This document shows, piece by piece, positions 32,901 to 46,200 of a stretch of DNA of 64,000 nucleotides. Position 1 is the first letter of the stretch, and each line of letters opens with the position of its first letter. The notes beneath the pieces were generated by a model, which saw nothing but the letters and a program-made list of their open reading frames with translations, had not been told where the DNA came from and ran no database searches. Source of the stretch: Bugulina stolonifera (taxonomy: Eukaryota; Bryozoa; Gymnolaemata; Cheilostomatida; Bugulidae); the NCBI GenBank assembly GCA_935421135.1, contig OW285187.1, positions 33,916,818 through 33,980,817 of the forward strand. The letters run 5' to 3'. The translations under genes and the position numbers were made by a program.

Positions 32901-34793
32901 CAGTTCTGATACAACCATCTCGGCCTCTTCTTTAGCGCGCTGCTTATCTTCTTCTCTTCTTCTGTTCAGCTCCTTTGCAAAAGCAGGAAAAGTAGAAGTT
33001 TGAACTAAATCTATAACCTAAAACTAACAAACTTGAATGAATATATATTAGTATTCAAGCAATTCTTGCAACCAACCTCAATGGCTGCTCGACGGGCTTG
33101 TTTCGCTTTTTCTTCACGAGCTCTCTGTCTTTCTGCTTCCTTATTGTGATTAGCTTGGTGCAGCGCTTGCTCCTGTCTCTGAGTGAAATCCTCTCGTTTT
33201 TGTGTCAACAATCGTTTCATGGCAGCTTCACTAGCTCTGAGCGCTTTACGCTTTCTCACAAATCTTCTGATGGCATTCTGAATGACGCAAGCGGCCATGT
33301 TGACTCTCTTAATATAATCCTCAGCTTGGTCCTTAGAAACTGGTGTTTGGAAACTGGGCTGAACCTCATTGACTGGAGTCTTATTTACATTATACGTAGG
33401 GTTTTGGTATGAGTTCTGCATGGTGCGTAGATGAAGCTTTGATGGTTTCTTTGACTCAGTGTTCCGAGGAAGCATATTGTTTGTAGCGTTTAAGTCTTTG
33501 TGATTAGAGGTAGAGGCTCTTGCAGAAGTAGTCGCTACCCTTGGAGACGTAGAGACACTGTTGTATATCATATCACCATTATCAAACTGATATCCTGATG
33601 ACCTTGACAGGTCAAACTCATTATTTATTGCATGGAAATTGTCTTCTCTTTGGGCATGCGCGCTAAGTCTTTCTGCCACACTACTGGCAGCAGACCTCGC
33701 TGTAGATTGAGGTGTGTAGCGTACAGTAGAGTCTCCATCACCAACTGTACTGATACTCAGGGGACTGTCTGATCTGAATATGCTGTGACGGGTATGCTCA
33801 CTAACCGCACTGTTTGTCTTCTTACTTCTGTAAGATCTCGGGGTAGACTCGGCACTGCCAGGGAACGCTGAAGCCTTAGTGCCCTAGAAAACATGCACAT
33901 CTGTAAAATGGATATTAAAATACTATACAGCTTTAGTATCAATTGTACAGTTGCACCACAAAGTCTGTGCCCACCGAGCTAAATCCATCACCACAAACCC
34001 CAACTTGTCATATGCTTGTAAGTTCTACACAATTTGTTGAGACAGAAACAAATACTTACTGGAGTATTTGTGAGGGCCTTTTTAATTGGGGGCGTTTTAT
34101 TGCGTACTTTTGGCCTAGCACCTTGAGTCTCAAATAATGCCAGAAAGTCATCGCTAAAAAAAGGAACATTGGAATTTAGAGAAAACAGATACACATGTTT
34201 AATAACAAATAAGGTATGTGATACAAGCTGCACATGTATGTATCTATAATAATCCATGAGTACATGATATACGAAACTAATGGCAATATTAGAATGTCAC
34301 GAGATTGCTCACACCAGCTACCCTAATCTGAGGTCGAGTAGAAGTCATCTGCGCATGTATCATACTGAGGGAGAATTAAAGCATATATGTTAACCATAAC
34401 ATTACCTGACTGAGATACCCTTGGGAGAGGAAAATGATTGCGATTCATTACGACCTGTGTTACGGCTAGAATTCAGCTTGGGAGTTCTGTTTCCAAATGA
34501 GTTTGTACGCTTGCGTGGCTCATGACTATAACCAGTTGCCTAAATAATTATGTGTATTATTCTACAAACCAGATATCATCACATCTATGAGCATAGTGCT
34601 AATGTTCTTAGTGTCAACTTTGAGAACTACTATAGTACTCTGTTCTTACTTGTGAGGCTGGAGCTGCTGTGTTATTAACTCTTCCACCAGAGGATGATGG
34701 CCTCTTGTTTATAGACTTGTTAGATCTTGCTGAAAGAATCTGTGAACCCGAAAGACTCAGATCCAGGTCATTGGCATGACCCCGCTGAGCCAT
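26984..34793 (-). CDS. CEP131: Centrosomal protein of 131 kDa
   Basis: Component of centriolar satellites and the centriole/basal body, needed for ciliogenesis. Exons (minus): 34793-34650, 34539-34406, 34153-34060, 33883-33077, 32972-32688, 32529-32358, 31967-31807, 31439-31251, 30663-30431, 30263-30167, 29994-29777, 29577-29352, 28219-27996, 27881-27710, 27463-27246, 27125-26984: 3516 bases, 1171 residues (human about 1083). An in-frame TGA upstream of the ATG supports the start. N-terminal third is Ser/Asn-rich and disordered with the family SDDFLALFE motif; a single IQ motif (VIQNAIRRFVRKRKALR) lies at about residues 340-360, followed by charged helix; from about residue 520 to the end it is continuous coiled coil. 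Family-specific blocks: NEYEETVQRHLNFIDQLI, EKARSVQMLQKAL, EEQERRHE, and the C-terminal AALKRADHLESLLEQQRK. Two introns begin inside minisatellites that repeat the donor. Confidence 0.95.
28507..29356 (-). repeat. 30/31-bp minisatellite spanning the donor of CEP131 exon 12
   Basis: About 27 units. On the gene strand a unit reads like GTAGACATGAGGTGGGTTTA plus CTCTGTGAAA. The true exon end (CGTAGACATGAG, ending 29352) and the donor GTGGGT form the first unit; the 31-base variant keeps GAG/GTGGGT and the 30-base variant has TTG/GTGGGT, so almost every unit carries a potential donor. The mixed 30- and 31-base units and a longer higher-order duplication (28640-28940 versus 28915-29160) are visible. 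Confidence 0.92.
32160..32372 (-). repeat. 34-bp tandem repeat spanning the donor of CEP131 exon 6
   Basis: About seven units. Gene-strand unit: GACTGTGGACCAAG, then GTAAGGTATAGCTAGTGTTA. The exon ends at 32358 with TGGACCAAG and the donor GTAAGA; downstream units repeat exon end and donor with spacing of 34 bases (one unit is shortened). 34 is not a multiple of three. Confidence 0.92.
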
Positions 34794-37200
34794 TTGTGCA
34801 ATTCTATGATACTCAACAAGTCACCTAAAATCGAATATCAATAGTAGAGCTACCAACTTTTAGTCTATGAGAATATAAAGCATAAACTTAGCTGGTATTT
34901 AGTCATACAGAAGAGATACTGCTGGTCAGCTGTAACATTAAGTACGTTAGATCATCAATAATTGTGAATAATTTTGGAAAAACCGTTATTATACAAGTTT
35001 TTATACCCCGTCTAAGCAACTAGAAGCCCAAGGTTCCCCATTAATAAATTTGTAAAATGTTGACAAGGTTACATTCTACACTTGCAACTATCTATGATTC
35101 AGTACATCTTTCACTTAGCTGTTGCCCTTAGCTTGCTCTTCTACCCATTACTTCCTTGACTACAGCTTCATCCGTAAAAAAGCAGGGTAGTTCACAGTTG
35201 CAATCAACTGTGAAGTGCATCAACTAACACATGTATGCATCAACTAATAGGCTACATGTACAGTAAACCATCTGCCCTATTTAAGTTAGATTGTGTGGTA
35301 AAATGAGCTATAACAATTAGTGCTATAGATTATCATTAGATTATGGGTAGAACGCTGTCAACAACATCAACAAGATCCACAAGATCAACAACTCATGCCA
35401 TGCCATGCCATGTAATTCGCCCGAAACCAAATATTAATATTAATATAATAATAATAAATATCAATATCAAATATATAGGCTATATCATTATAATTTTTCA
35501 TCAAATAATATAATTTTAAATATAATAATCACTTTACATAATAATATAAATTACAAATTGTGAAATTAACAAAACAATATCGAATACAATATCATATCAT
35601 ATGAATATAAAAATAATATAAAATACTTGTAATTATTATTATATGTATAACAAACATCAATATTTCTATATAACTATATTTTAATTATCATTAATTTTAT
35701 AAGAATAATTAATAATTTTAAATTTCACATTTCATTATTTATTATAATTATATTATTTCTTTATTTATTTATAATAATTTAATAATTATTATAATTAATT
35801 ATTATAAATTTAAATTATAATAAATATGAGAGAGCACGGTACAGTTTTACTCACCGGGAAAAATTAGTGGCTCGCAACTAGCCTACCTCCAACAAATAAA
35901 TGCCATTTGATTGCATCACCAATAAAAATTTAGCATTGTGTTATGGCAATAGTTATGACAAATTCTCTACTTGATTTCCACAACTTCAAAAAATCAAACA
36001 ACTCCACCGGATGTTTGCCCAGTAAGAACTGGACTCGTGATTTCGTAAGGTGTTCGAATTAAATTTTGGTTAGCGACTAAAAGTAAAAGAGTGCAACTCC
36101 GTACCAATATAATTTCCATTGGAACTACAGTACTACCGAAAATCTGAATATAATCTCATAATCTGAATCACAACACAATTTCAATGGCTAGGTTATGTTT
36201 AAGTGTTTAACCTTTTTCTGTGACCAATAATTAAAGTCATGAAATATTGGTGAGATTCATGAGAATACTAGCACTAGAACTGGTCTGGCAGATGTAGAGC
36301 CAGTACTGGCCAGCACCTTAGTTGCATGTACACTGTACAGTGTATATGCAATTAGCATATGATGACAAAATACATAATGTACATGTATATGACACGGTAT
36401 ATTCTATGTAAGATTTTTATTATGGTTTGCTATGTTATGTTGCAGATAAAATTCACCTTCACGCATGAAGATAACAGAATGATAGCCTGAATTCCAACAC
36501 AATGTTTTAGTTGATGCTTTATGTGCCTGAATGATGGTCAAAGATATCTCAACTTTCAGACTTCAGCTAATAAAGAAAAACCATTCAGACCTTCATGTAG
36601 TAATCAAATTTGCTAACACCAAAAGTTATGTATTACGTGTATATATAATGTATATATTTATTCCATCTCATGCATTGCATGTCATAACCAATAAAACATT
36701 ATACATAGATATAATGCTAATCAAAATAAAATTCATTTTGCATATAATGATCAACACTGGGTATAAATGCATAATAATAATTATGCTAACCACATAATAT
36801 CTTACACAAGTACATATTGTAGGTAGTAATTAAGGCCTAAGTGGTATATATACAGAAATCCATATATAATATTATACGTTTCATATAATAACTATATTAC
36901 AATGCATTGCAGCATCAACACAAATGCATTATTACTTCTGACTAAAAATGTTAGGTAAATAATATGATATACAGTATATGGTACTGCACATGATGTACAG
37001 TATATCGTAGGTATATCTGTGGTAATTGTAGTATGAATATAAATGAGCAGGTATTCGGTATAAGAAGGTGAGTATAAAATCAGTATACATAATATAATGT
37101 GTAGGCGAGTGTTTTTATACCCTGTGCACTTTATAGCATGGATAGACTAAATATTATACAATAGTGTTATGTACATCAATTAAGGCTGTCAGGCAAATTG
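34794..37200. other. Intergenic region between KIF19 (3' end) and CEP131 (5' end)
   Basis: Must hold the CEP131 promoter on the minus strand. It contains an extreme AT block (about 35412-35825) made of ATAATAT/TTATAA words. A short ORF at 36531-36797 looks like chance. Nothing else recognised. Confidence 0.5.
35412..35825. repeat. Extremely AT-rich low-complexity block
   Basis: About 410 bases with hardly any G or C, composed of TAATA/ATTAT words. Located about 0.6-1.0 kb upstream of the CEP131 ATG. Could be a nucleosome-free or matrix-attachment-like spacer; that is inference. Confidence 0.8.
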
Positions 37201-40200
37201 TTAGTATCTAAGGCTAAAGCCAGACACTGCGAAATCCCCTTTCTGATAGGAGCCAGGAATAGTGGGCTGGGTTTTACCTTGACCTTGCCTTTTAGCATTC
37301 CTCCTCTCATTGCCTGAAACAAACAAACCTCATAGTTGTTATACTTGGTAGTAGACAACTATTATATAGAAAAGATGTGAGTAAACAACTCTCATTGAAT
37401 TAAAAAAACTCTGTATCAGAATATGCCACTAAACACATCAATTTTACAGCCTGCTTATTTAATTTGGTATATTAATTTCACACAGAACAAAGAGTGAGAA
37501 TTTGATATGCAATACATACCAACTTTGGACTTGTAAGATGGACTGTCACTGTTGGAAGCTGCACCCAGAGTCTTTAGGTAATTAGATGTTACTAAAACAT
37601 ACAGACATCATCAGATTGTTCACCATATCAGCTATACATGCATTTGTTCACCACACTAGCTGTACATGTATTTGTTCATCACACTAGCTATACACATGTA
37701 TTTGTTCATCACACTAGCTATACACATGTATTTGTTCATCACACTAGCTATACATGTATTTGTTCACCACACTAGCTATACATGTATTTGTTCACCACAC
37801 TAGCTATTCACATGTATTTGTTCATCACACTAGCTATACACATGTATTTGTTCACCACACTAGCTATACATGTATTTGTTCATCGAACTAGCTATACATG
37901 TATTTGTTCATTGAACTAGCTATACATGTATTTGTTCATCACACTAGCTATACATGTATTTGTTCATCACACTAGCTATACATGTATTTGTTCACCACAC
38001 TAGCTATACATGTATTTGTTCACCACACTAGCTATACATGTATTTGTTCATCACACTAGCTATACATGTATTTGTTCACCACACTAGCTATACATGTATT
38101 TGTTCACCACACTAGCTATACATGTATTTGTTCACCACACTAGCTATACACATGTATTTGTTCATCACACTAGCTATACATGTATTTGTTCACCACACTA
38201 GCTATACATGTATTTGTTCATCACACTAGCTATACATGTATTTGTTCATCACACTAGCTATACATGTATTTGTTCACCACACTAGCTATACATGTATTTG
38301 TTCACCACACTAGCTATACATGTATTTGTTCATCACACTAGCTATACATGTATTTGTTCACCACACTAGCTATACATGTATTTGTTCACCACACTAGCTA
38401 TACACATGTATTTGTTCATCACACTAGCTATACATGTATTTGTTCACCACACTAGCTATACACATGTATTTGTTCATCACACTAGCTATACATGTATTTG
38501 TTCACCACACTAGCTATACACATGTATTTGTTCATCACATTACCTATGAAAATACACACAAGCTAAAGAAATAGAAGTTAATGTCCTCCTTACTTTTATT
38601 AGTCCTTGGTTTTGAGGCTGCTCTTCTGCCTGGTTCTTGAGGTTTCCATGCAGCTTGTTTGCCTCGTACTGGTGTGGGTTGTTTCCTTGTGTGTCTTACA
38701 GCCTGTAGAATATAATAAAGTCTCGACATAACAAATGTTATAACTGATAACAACAATGCTTGTTTCCATCAGTTATTGAAAACCCAGGAAAGGAAAATGT
38801 GTTAAGATAGAACAACTCCTAATTCACGACGTTTATGTGTATAAGAGTGTGACAACTCCTAACTCATAATGTTTATGTGTATAGGAGTGTGACATTGGTC
38901 GAGTAAGAAAACAATTGAGGATATCTCCCTAGCTACTTCTAACTAGATATTGTTATTGGGTGTTATATACAGTCACATAGTTACTGGTCAACAATTAGTC
39001 AACTGAATCTAACAAGGAATAGTACAATAAGGAAAGCAGCTCCATTTCAATATATACATGTACATGTATTATATAAGTTCTATTACTGCTACACTGCAGT
39101 TTACAACATTAAATAAGCCACAAATATTTTTTTCCATTTCCAGAAGAGGAGTAAAAGTTTGTCACCGCACGGCACACAGCTACTACAATATAAACTTTCT
39201 ATATTTCTTACTATTAGTTGCAAATACTTTCAAGAAAAAATATCAGTGGAATGTGAAATAGTCGTCTTATAGAAGAGCTGGAATGAACTAATATAGCATA
39301 CTCAATTCAGACACTCAATATTCTACAACATGGACAGAGGTGAGTGAGAGACTCTATACACCATATCATATACATGTATGTAACTAGTTTGGTTCAGTAG
39401 ACCTGAGCCAAGCGTAGTGATATACCTGCCAGTAGCGTGCACCGGGTGATAGGAACAGCTGTGATATAATAAAGGACAAAATTATATTGGTTAAATCTGG
39501 TGCTATTGCTGAAATGTGACAAGTTCGACAGAAAAGCAACACTTTCCTTGTTAAGCTGAGATTTCAAACTTGAAGCGTAATGCGAAGAAACAAATTTAAA
39601 GAAAAAGGTTATAGTAGTTAATTATGCATACAGTGTTAATGGATTGTGCTTACCTTAAGGGGAGTGTCAGCCGTTTTGTCAGACAACCTATCAGAGTTTG
39701 AGCTGTTGAGAGGAGCATTGTTCTGGAGTCTGAGTAATGGCTGAGGTCTATACTTGGTGGGTCTCTGGTGCTTTGCGCCCTTGGCGGGTGATACGTCCAA
39801 GTTCCTACTGCGGTACGGCGTTATTCTGTGTTCCGTGTTCTGACTGAGATTGTCATAGTTATCTAGGTCATCACTGTGATTGTAACGTGAACCAAAAGTG
39901 AGGTTGTGGTTAGCTAGTCGACTCGGGGTAAGTCTATTGTCAATGTCATCATCATATGCTGCTGTCGATACAAAAGTTCGTTCCTGCAGGTTCATTCTGC
40001 TTGACATGATTTCCTGTTGCTGTCGGCGTCTCTTCTCAGCAGCGAGTGCGGCAATGCCCCGAGTCTCCTGATTGACTATAGGAGCAACTGCAGCTACCTG
40101 GCCCTTGCTTCCTCCCTGCAACGTGGGTGACGAGGCCTTCTTATCTACTGAATCCATACTGTTACTCCTCATAGTTATACTGTATATAGTGTCTTCCTTA

Positions 40201-43200
40201 TTCTTAACTCGAACAGGGGCAACATTTAGGTGAGGTGGGATAGCCCCATTACCCTTTACTCTATGAGATCTCATGCTAGCAGAGAACACCTTCTCATCAT
40301 GTGGATCCGGACTGAAATGAATTAATACATGTACATTGAATTTGAAGGGTCTATCACTGAGGATTTAAAAATGAAATATATTTTGCATAGCCTGCATGTC
40401 ACGTGTATCGTTAATTGTTGACATAATATTTCTATGAAAATCTTGCTAAAATACTTTATTGTATGAAATTAATGGACATAAATTGTGTGCAAAACATCAC
40501 TTAAAAGTAACTAAACGTGCAAAAATAGCTCTAGTGCTGAAATAACATATATCACTTCAATCAAACAGGGTGAGTTGTTAAACACGCTATGGAGAAGGCA
40601 CTGCCTACCTATGACTAACTATCAGCAATGGTGTGTTGGGCATGTTTAGACCCAGTCTAGGAACAAACAGATAAACACAGACTTTAGCACAACGTAATAC
40701 ATGTATACAATACATGTACATGTACATGCATAGGTGTACATTCTGCAGCAAAATGTAAAACTACTCTAACGGAATGTTCTTAAAAACATATTTAACTAGT
40801 TAGAGATTTCTGCAATTATAAATTATTTTTTGAATGTGAGATAATGTGCACTATGACTTGTGTACTATGTGTACAGAATACTGCTACTACTGGTAAAAGG
40901 AAACTTCGAAAATGTCAGTTAGAAACAGGACGTTCCGAAAACATTTGTTTAGAGAACACTCATTACGAAATTGTGTATATTACATTTAGGAGAACACAAC
41001 TCACAGATAATGAATTATTTTTAGCAAAAACCAAAAAAATAAGTTGAAAGCTGGGATTTGGGGCTTAGAGTTTCCAAATGGATGTTTTTCACACAAACGC
41101 TTTTGGAACGTCCCGTTTCTAATTGACATTTTTGAACAGTCACAAATTTGCTACTACTAACTACCACAACTACTACTGTTACTACTAAGTGTGGATGTGT
41201 ATATCTAACTGATGATCTCCTCTACTAAACACTACACTCATATCATAGCCAGGGTGAAATGCTATGTCTACCAACAATAGATTTATGTCAGATGTTACGA
41301 TAGAACATCAAACCATAAACACTCACGTTGTGCGACCGTTGCCATTATGTCTTGAGAAACTAGAAGCAAACTGTGGACTCTCCTCTGCCAATGTACTCAT
41401 TCTATCAATATTTATGTTTGAGGCACCCAGTTCTGTTAAGTTGACCAAGGAGCCAGTCTAAAGTCAAAACAAATAGTGTTTCACTTTATTACTTGTGTAC
41501 ATTGTACATGTGTCAGTCAAGGCGAACCAAGTGTATATAAACGGAATAATTAGAAACTGTTTGTCAATTTTCTCACCAAGTTATAGCCCATCCAACACTG
41601 ATGAAAAGAACCCAAAACTTAAATGGAATTTTATTTGCCTGACGTACGTCTTACACAAAATAGATACAGTACATGTATATACAGTGGAATAGCTACATGT
41701 ATATACATGTAGCTATTCCACTTATAACCACCCATGTATAGTGAGGATAATGTACATGTAGGTACAGTATACGTATTTCTAAATAATGCATATGCGTATA
41801 TTTCACACATGTCAAGATTTCACATTTGAAGTGGTGGCCAATTTGAGTGGGGGTGTCCAACTTGGAGGATCAAAATTTGGGATAAAAGTAAGGAATCCTT
41901 CTGCAGAATCTGAATCTGGGAGATTTGGTATGCATTATGCTATTCACGCCTAGACGTATATAACAATATTATAATATAATATACATGCACATACAATGTA
42001 TATATACATTTATATATATATATATTATAGTATATTACATGCATACCGACACTAAGGTTTTCCCAAAATAAGTAAAGCACTTACACTGGAGCAATCAAAC
42101 AAGGATTATGCAGATATATATAGGCTATTGTATTATTGTATTATTGTATCCAAATACAAATATTTTGTAAAACAATTATATTGATTTAGCATCGAGTTTC
42201 GCAGAAAAACAAACATTGTGATAGAGAAATAATTATGTTACTATTTACTTTGCCAACTGCTCTGGTCTAATTTACATCATATTTGAAAAATCAATCTCTT
42301 GTAGTAAAACTATTTTAAGATGAGTAGTCTTTTTGTTCACAGATAACATTGTCACTTGTCAGTTATAGACAATATTAGAAACAATAGTGATACATCTATG
42401 GAATTGCTATTGGCACATTTTTGACAGCTACGTGTAGAAATAGACATCAATGTACAGTGTTAATTGTATGTTGCGCCTGCAACACATACAGTGTGTGCCT
42501 TATTATTGACTAGCTGCATTACCTAATTACTCTAAGCACAAAATATATGTGGAAAACCACACGCTGTACATTAAGGAGAGCCCAACCCGAACTTCAAAAT
42601 TAAATATTTACTGTGATATGCTGTGTTTATAGAGTATTGGATTTGGTATTGGATTAGCTATCATTGCACTGTAGCTTGAACGTCAATGGCAATACCACCC
42701 TTTAAAACCTTATTATATTTCTCCTGCTATAGTAGCACAAGGCAAGTACTTCTCCTGTCTGAGACAGCAGGCGGTAAGTGACAGCAGGTAGTAGGTGACA
42801 GCAGGTAATAGGTGACAGCAGGTACTAGGTGACAGCAGGTAGTAGGTGACAGCAGGTAGTAGGTGACAGCAGGTAGTAGGTGACAGCAGGTAGTAGGTGA
42901 CAGCAGGTAGTAGGTGACAGCAGGTAGTAGGTGACAGCAGGTAGTAGGTGACAGCAGGTAGTAGGTGACAGCAGGTAGTAGGTGACAGCAGGTAGTAGGT
43001 GACAGCAGGTAGTAGGTGACAGCAGGTAGTAGGTGACAGCAGGTAGTAGGTGACAGCAGATAGTAGGTGACAGCAGGTAGTAGGTGACAGCAGGTGACAA
43101 GGACACATATAAATAGCAGGTGATAATGTTTACCTTAATGACAGGAAGGTAGCCTCTGTACTCAGGTGGAATCTCATCAATCTGTTGAAGAGAGCTTTCA

Positions 43201-46200
43201 TACAGCTCATAGCAGTCCTTCAGCTCCTGAGGCTCAACATAGTCTCTCTGCTCTATAAGCATACGTACATACATAATAGTGCACATCCAACAACAATGTA
43301 TATTACATTCTATACCTGCTACAAGTAGGCTACGCTACTATAATTAGTTTGGTATATTTTCAGCCAAGGGTGTAATAGTTTGAGTTTTTTTATTTAAAAC
43401 TCGATTCAGCTTACAGGTTACAAGGTCCATTCAAGCACACGTTATACATGGTATGATTATGTATAACATGGTGGGATGGTGTAACCTGTTCACATGGACT
43501 ATCGACTAGTATTCCACACACAATGCACATTACCTGGTATAATTGCAAGAACTAAAATGGTGGAATATGTAAATCAATAGAATATTTCAGTGTGAACAAT
43601 ACTCTTCACTGATCAATATTGTAGAACCAACACTTTATGATAAATTATCAATATGTTAAGTAAATAGTGCATATGATACAGGCGCCAATATACATGTATA
43701 GATGGATGATATTTTATACCTGCAACATATATTATTATATTATTCTACCAAATTACCTAACTTTAGTATAATAGACAAGTAATTTTGCTATTCTCATAAA
43801 ACAACAAATGCACAATCTCTTAGACAATTACTGAAGCCAAGGCTTACGTAACAAGAGATAATGGACCAGTTTAGATGATTCATGCTCCAAATATGTCATT
43901 TCCTGCTATTTTTAGGTCTTGAGAAATTTTGTACAATTAAACAAGACTGTCTGTTCAGAAAGACAATATTGGTACCGTGTGACTAAGTGGTTGTAATGGA
44001 GTTATCTTATCGGCCAACAACTCCATTCTCTATCAATCCGTATTCAGCTGGCTCTGTGAATTTGAGACTGCTTCAAATTCCAAAATCATTGGTTAAATAA
44101 AAGGACTAAAATAAGTTGCCAACTTTTTTCCAATTAATTAACCGAGTTAAAAAAGAATAAAAGTTTTGACCATTTTAGCTATCTGACCTTGCAGAAGTCT
44201 CCTCTGCAGACTGATGATTTGCTCAGCTGCTGTCTTGTATTGCTCAAATCTATTTACAGCGTTGTTCTTCTGAGAGATCACATGGTCTTTCAGGAATAAA
44301 TGAGACAAGTTCGTCAAGTTCTGTATCTCCTTTTCATGGATTTGGAGTAGCAAGTCTAGTATTTCCTTCTGCAGCTCGGTGGACACATATTTAGGTAAAT
44401 TCTAAAAATATATCGTTATACACGCAGTGTGCATGACGTCTTAATTATATGTTCATTGAATACATCCATGCGCTTTATTTATTGTAACATACTTTATGGA
44501 GTGATAGATATCCCCATGAGACACGCATTGAACTTTTGCACTAACTGTTCTAATTTCCGTAAAATTTAAAATATGATCAAAATAATCTGATACAATGTAT
44601 TCCTCTAACGGCGCTCTCACCTCTTCAACTGACTTGGCTTTGTGTTTGGCTATTTCCAGCTCTCTGGTGACCGCCAGACTCAGCCTATCTATGTTCTTCT
44701 TTTCTGAGAGCAGCACCTGATAGTAACATACATGGACATACAGTAGTCTGTTATGCATCATACATGCGAGGAGACAGTGGTGAGGCGTTGTACATTACAA
44801 GTGAATGTGTGAATGGCTATTCCTACCTGCAACTCTTCTCGAGCGGTTTGAAGACCATCAACATCATCATAGCTGGAACCCTCCAAATCCAACTGTTTCT
44901 CCAGCTCTTTGTCATCTGGCCCCAACAGCTCTTTCCTCTAAAACGTTTAATAGTAGCATGTAACAGAATGACACAGTATGACACAGCTTAACACAGCATG
45001 ACACAGTATGACATAGGTTACCACAGTATAACACGGTATGACACACATCAAACCGCTATCCATTTTAGTTGTACAAATTCATCTAGACTGTGAAGTGGAT
45101 TGTTATGTTAAATATGTACAGACTGATCATAATACAGAACTCTACTATAATTATATGATACTCCTATTCAAATGTTTCAAACTACAGAGCAATTTCAAAC
45201 AGAGTGCTTCCAAAATTCAAATATAATTGTATTGAAGTGCATGTAGGTTGAATTACATACAGTGTAGCACAGTAACGCTTGCAGACACAACGAGTACAAG
45301 TTTCCTACCTCCTTAGCCTTGACCTGCTCGTTCTCCCACTCAGTGACAAGTAACATGTTCCGATTGATCTCTGACTCGATGTCTATGCTGTTGTTGTTAA
45401 GAACCATCAGCTTTTTCCTCATTTTTATCTGTTGTTCAAATGTCATCATCAGTTGCTCCTTCTGCTTGAAGAACTCCTGATCATTCGCATTCCGTAAAAC
45501 CTTGAAATAAAGGAAGTGAATAGTCACACATTCTGTACAAACTATACAAATACTCATTGATGTACATGTACAGCTATTCAATGCCCAAGACTGATGATTG
45601 CTGTACATTTCCATATAGAATAAGTCTGTATTAGGTGGAATAATTGGTGGAATTGTATAAAAGACGTTACGTATGATTGCGTAAGCTGACAATGATGCGT
45701 TACCTCATTCTGAACAGCCTGAATGCCAGAAGGCTGTTGCGTCATAGTGAGCGATACCTTCGCTCGTAGCCTCTCAATCTCTCCTCTCAGCTCAGAGATT
45801 ATTTGTGTGTACTGGGCAATGTGATAGGAAACATCCTCAACATTCCTGCGAACCTACACAGTAACATGAACTTATGTCAGTGTAAAAATCAATACAACTT
45901 AACACGACATATTGGTGTGCATATTAGTACATTAAAGTAAATATACGTAGTGTTCATACCCTTACATGGAATATGTGTTCATCTACATTGCGTATGTGTT
46001 AGTTATGTTGAATTATGGATTACCCCTGTGCTGGTGCCAAGGGATTACTGGAGAATAGTATTTCAGGCTCCAAAGTGTCAAGGCATGTAAATAATTAAGG
46101 TAGGCTACTGCTGTTCCATGGTGACACCTGCTATGCTCGCACTCAATCACTTCTCTTATGATCAATAGTGAACAAAAGCTTGAGTAACCTTCGTATAGAT

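Noticed and set aside
36531..36797. 88-codon ORF between KIF19 and CEP131
   Set aside because: Composition follows the AT-rich base content (Ile/Lys/Asn/Tyr); no known family.
37618..38545. Regular 28-30-base repeats reminiscent of a CRISPR array
   Set aside because: Units are directly joined with no unique spacers, the genome is eukaryotic and the array sits in an intron.
42713..43286. ORFs with repeated [11 protein letters not shown]
   Set aside because: Shadow of the 17-bp minisatellite in a KIF19 intron; only the 43252-43134 part is a real exon.
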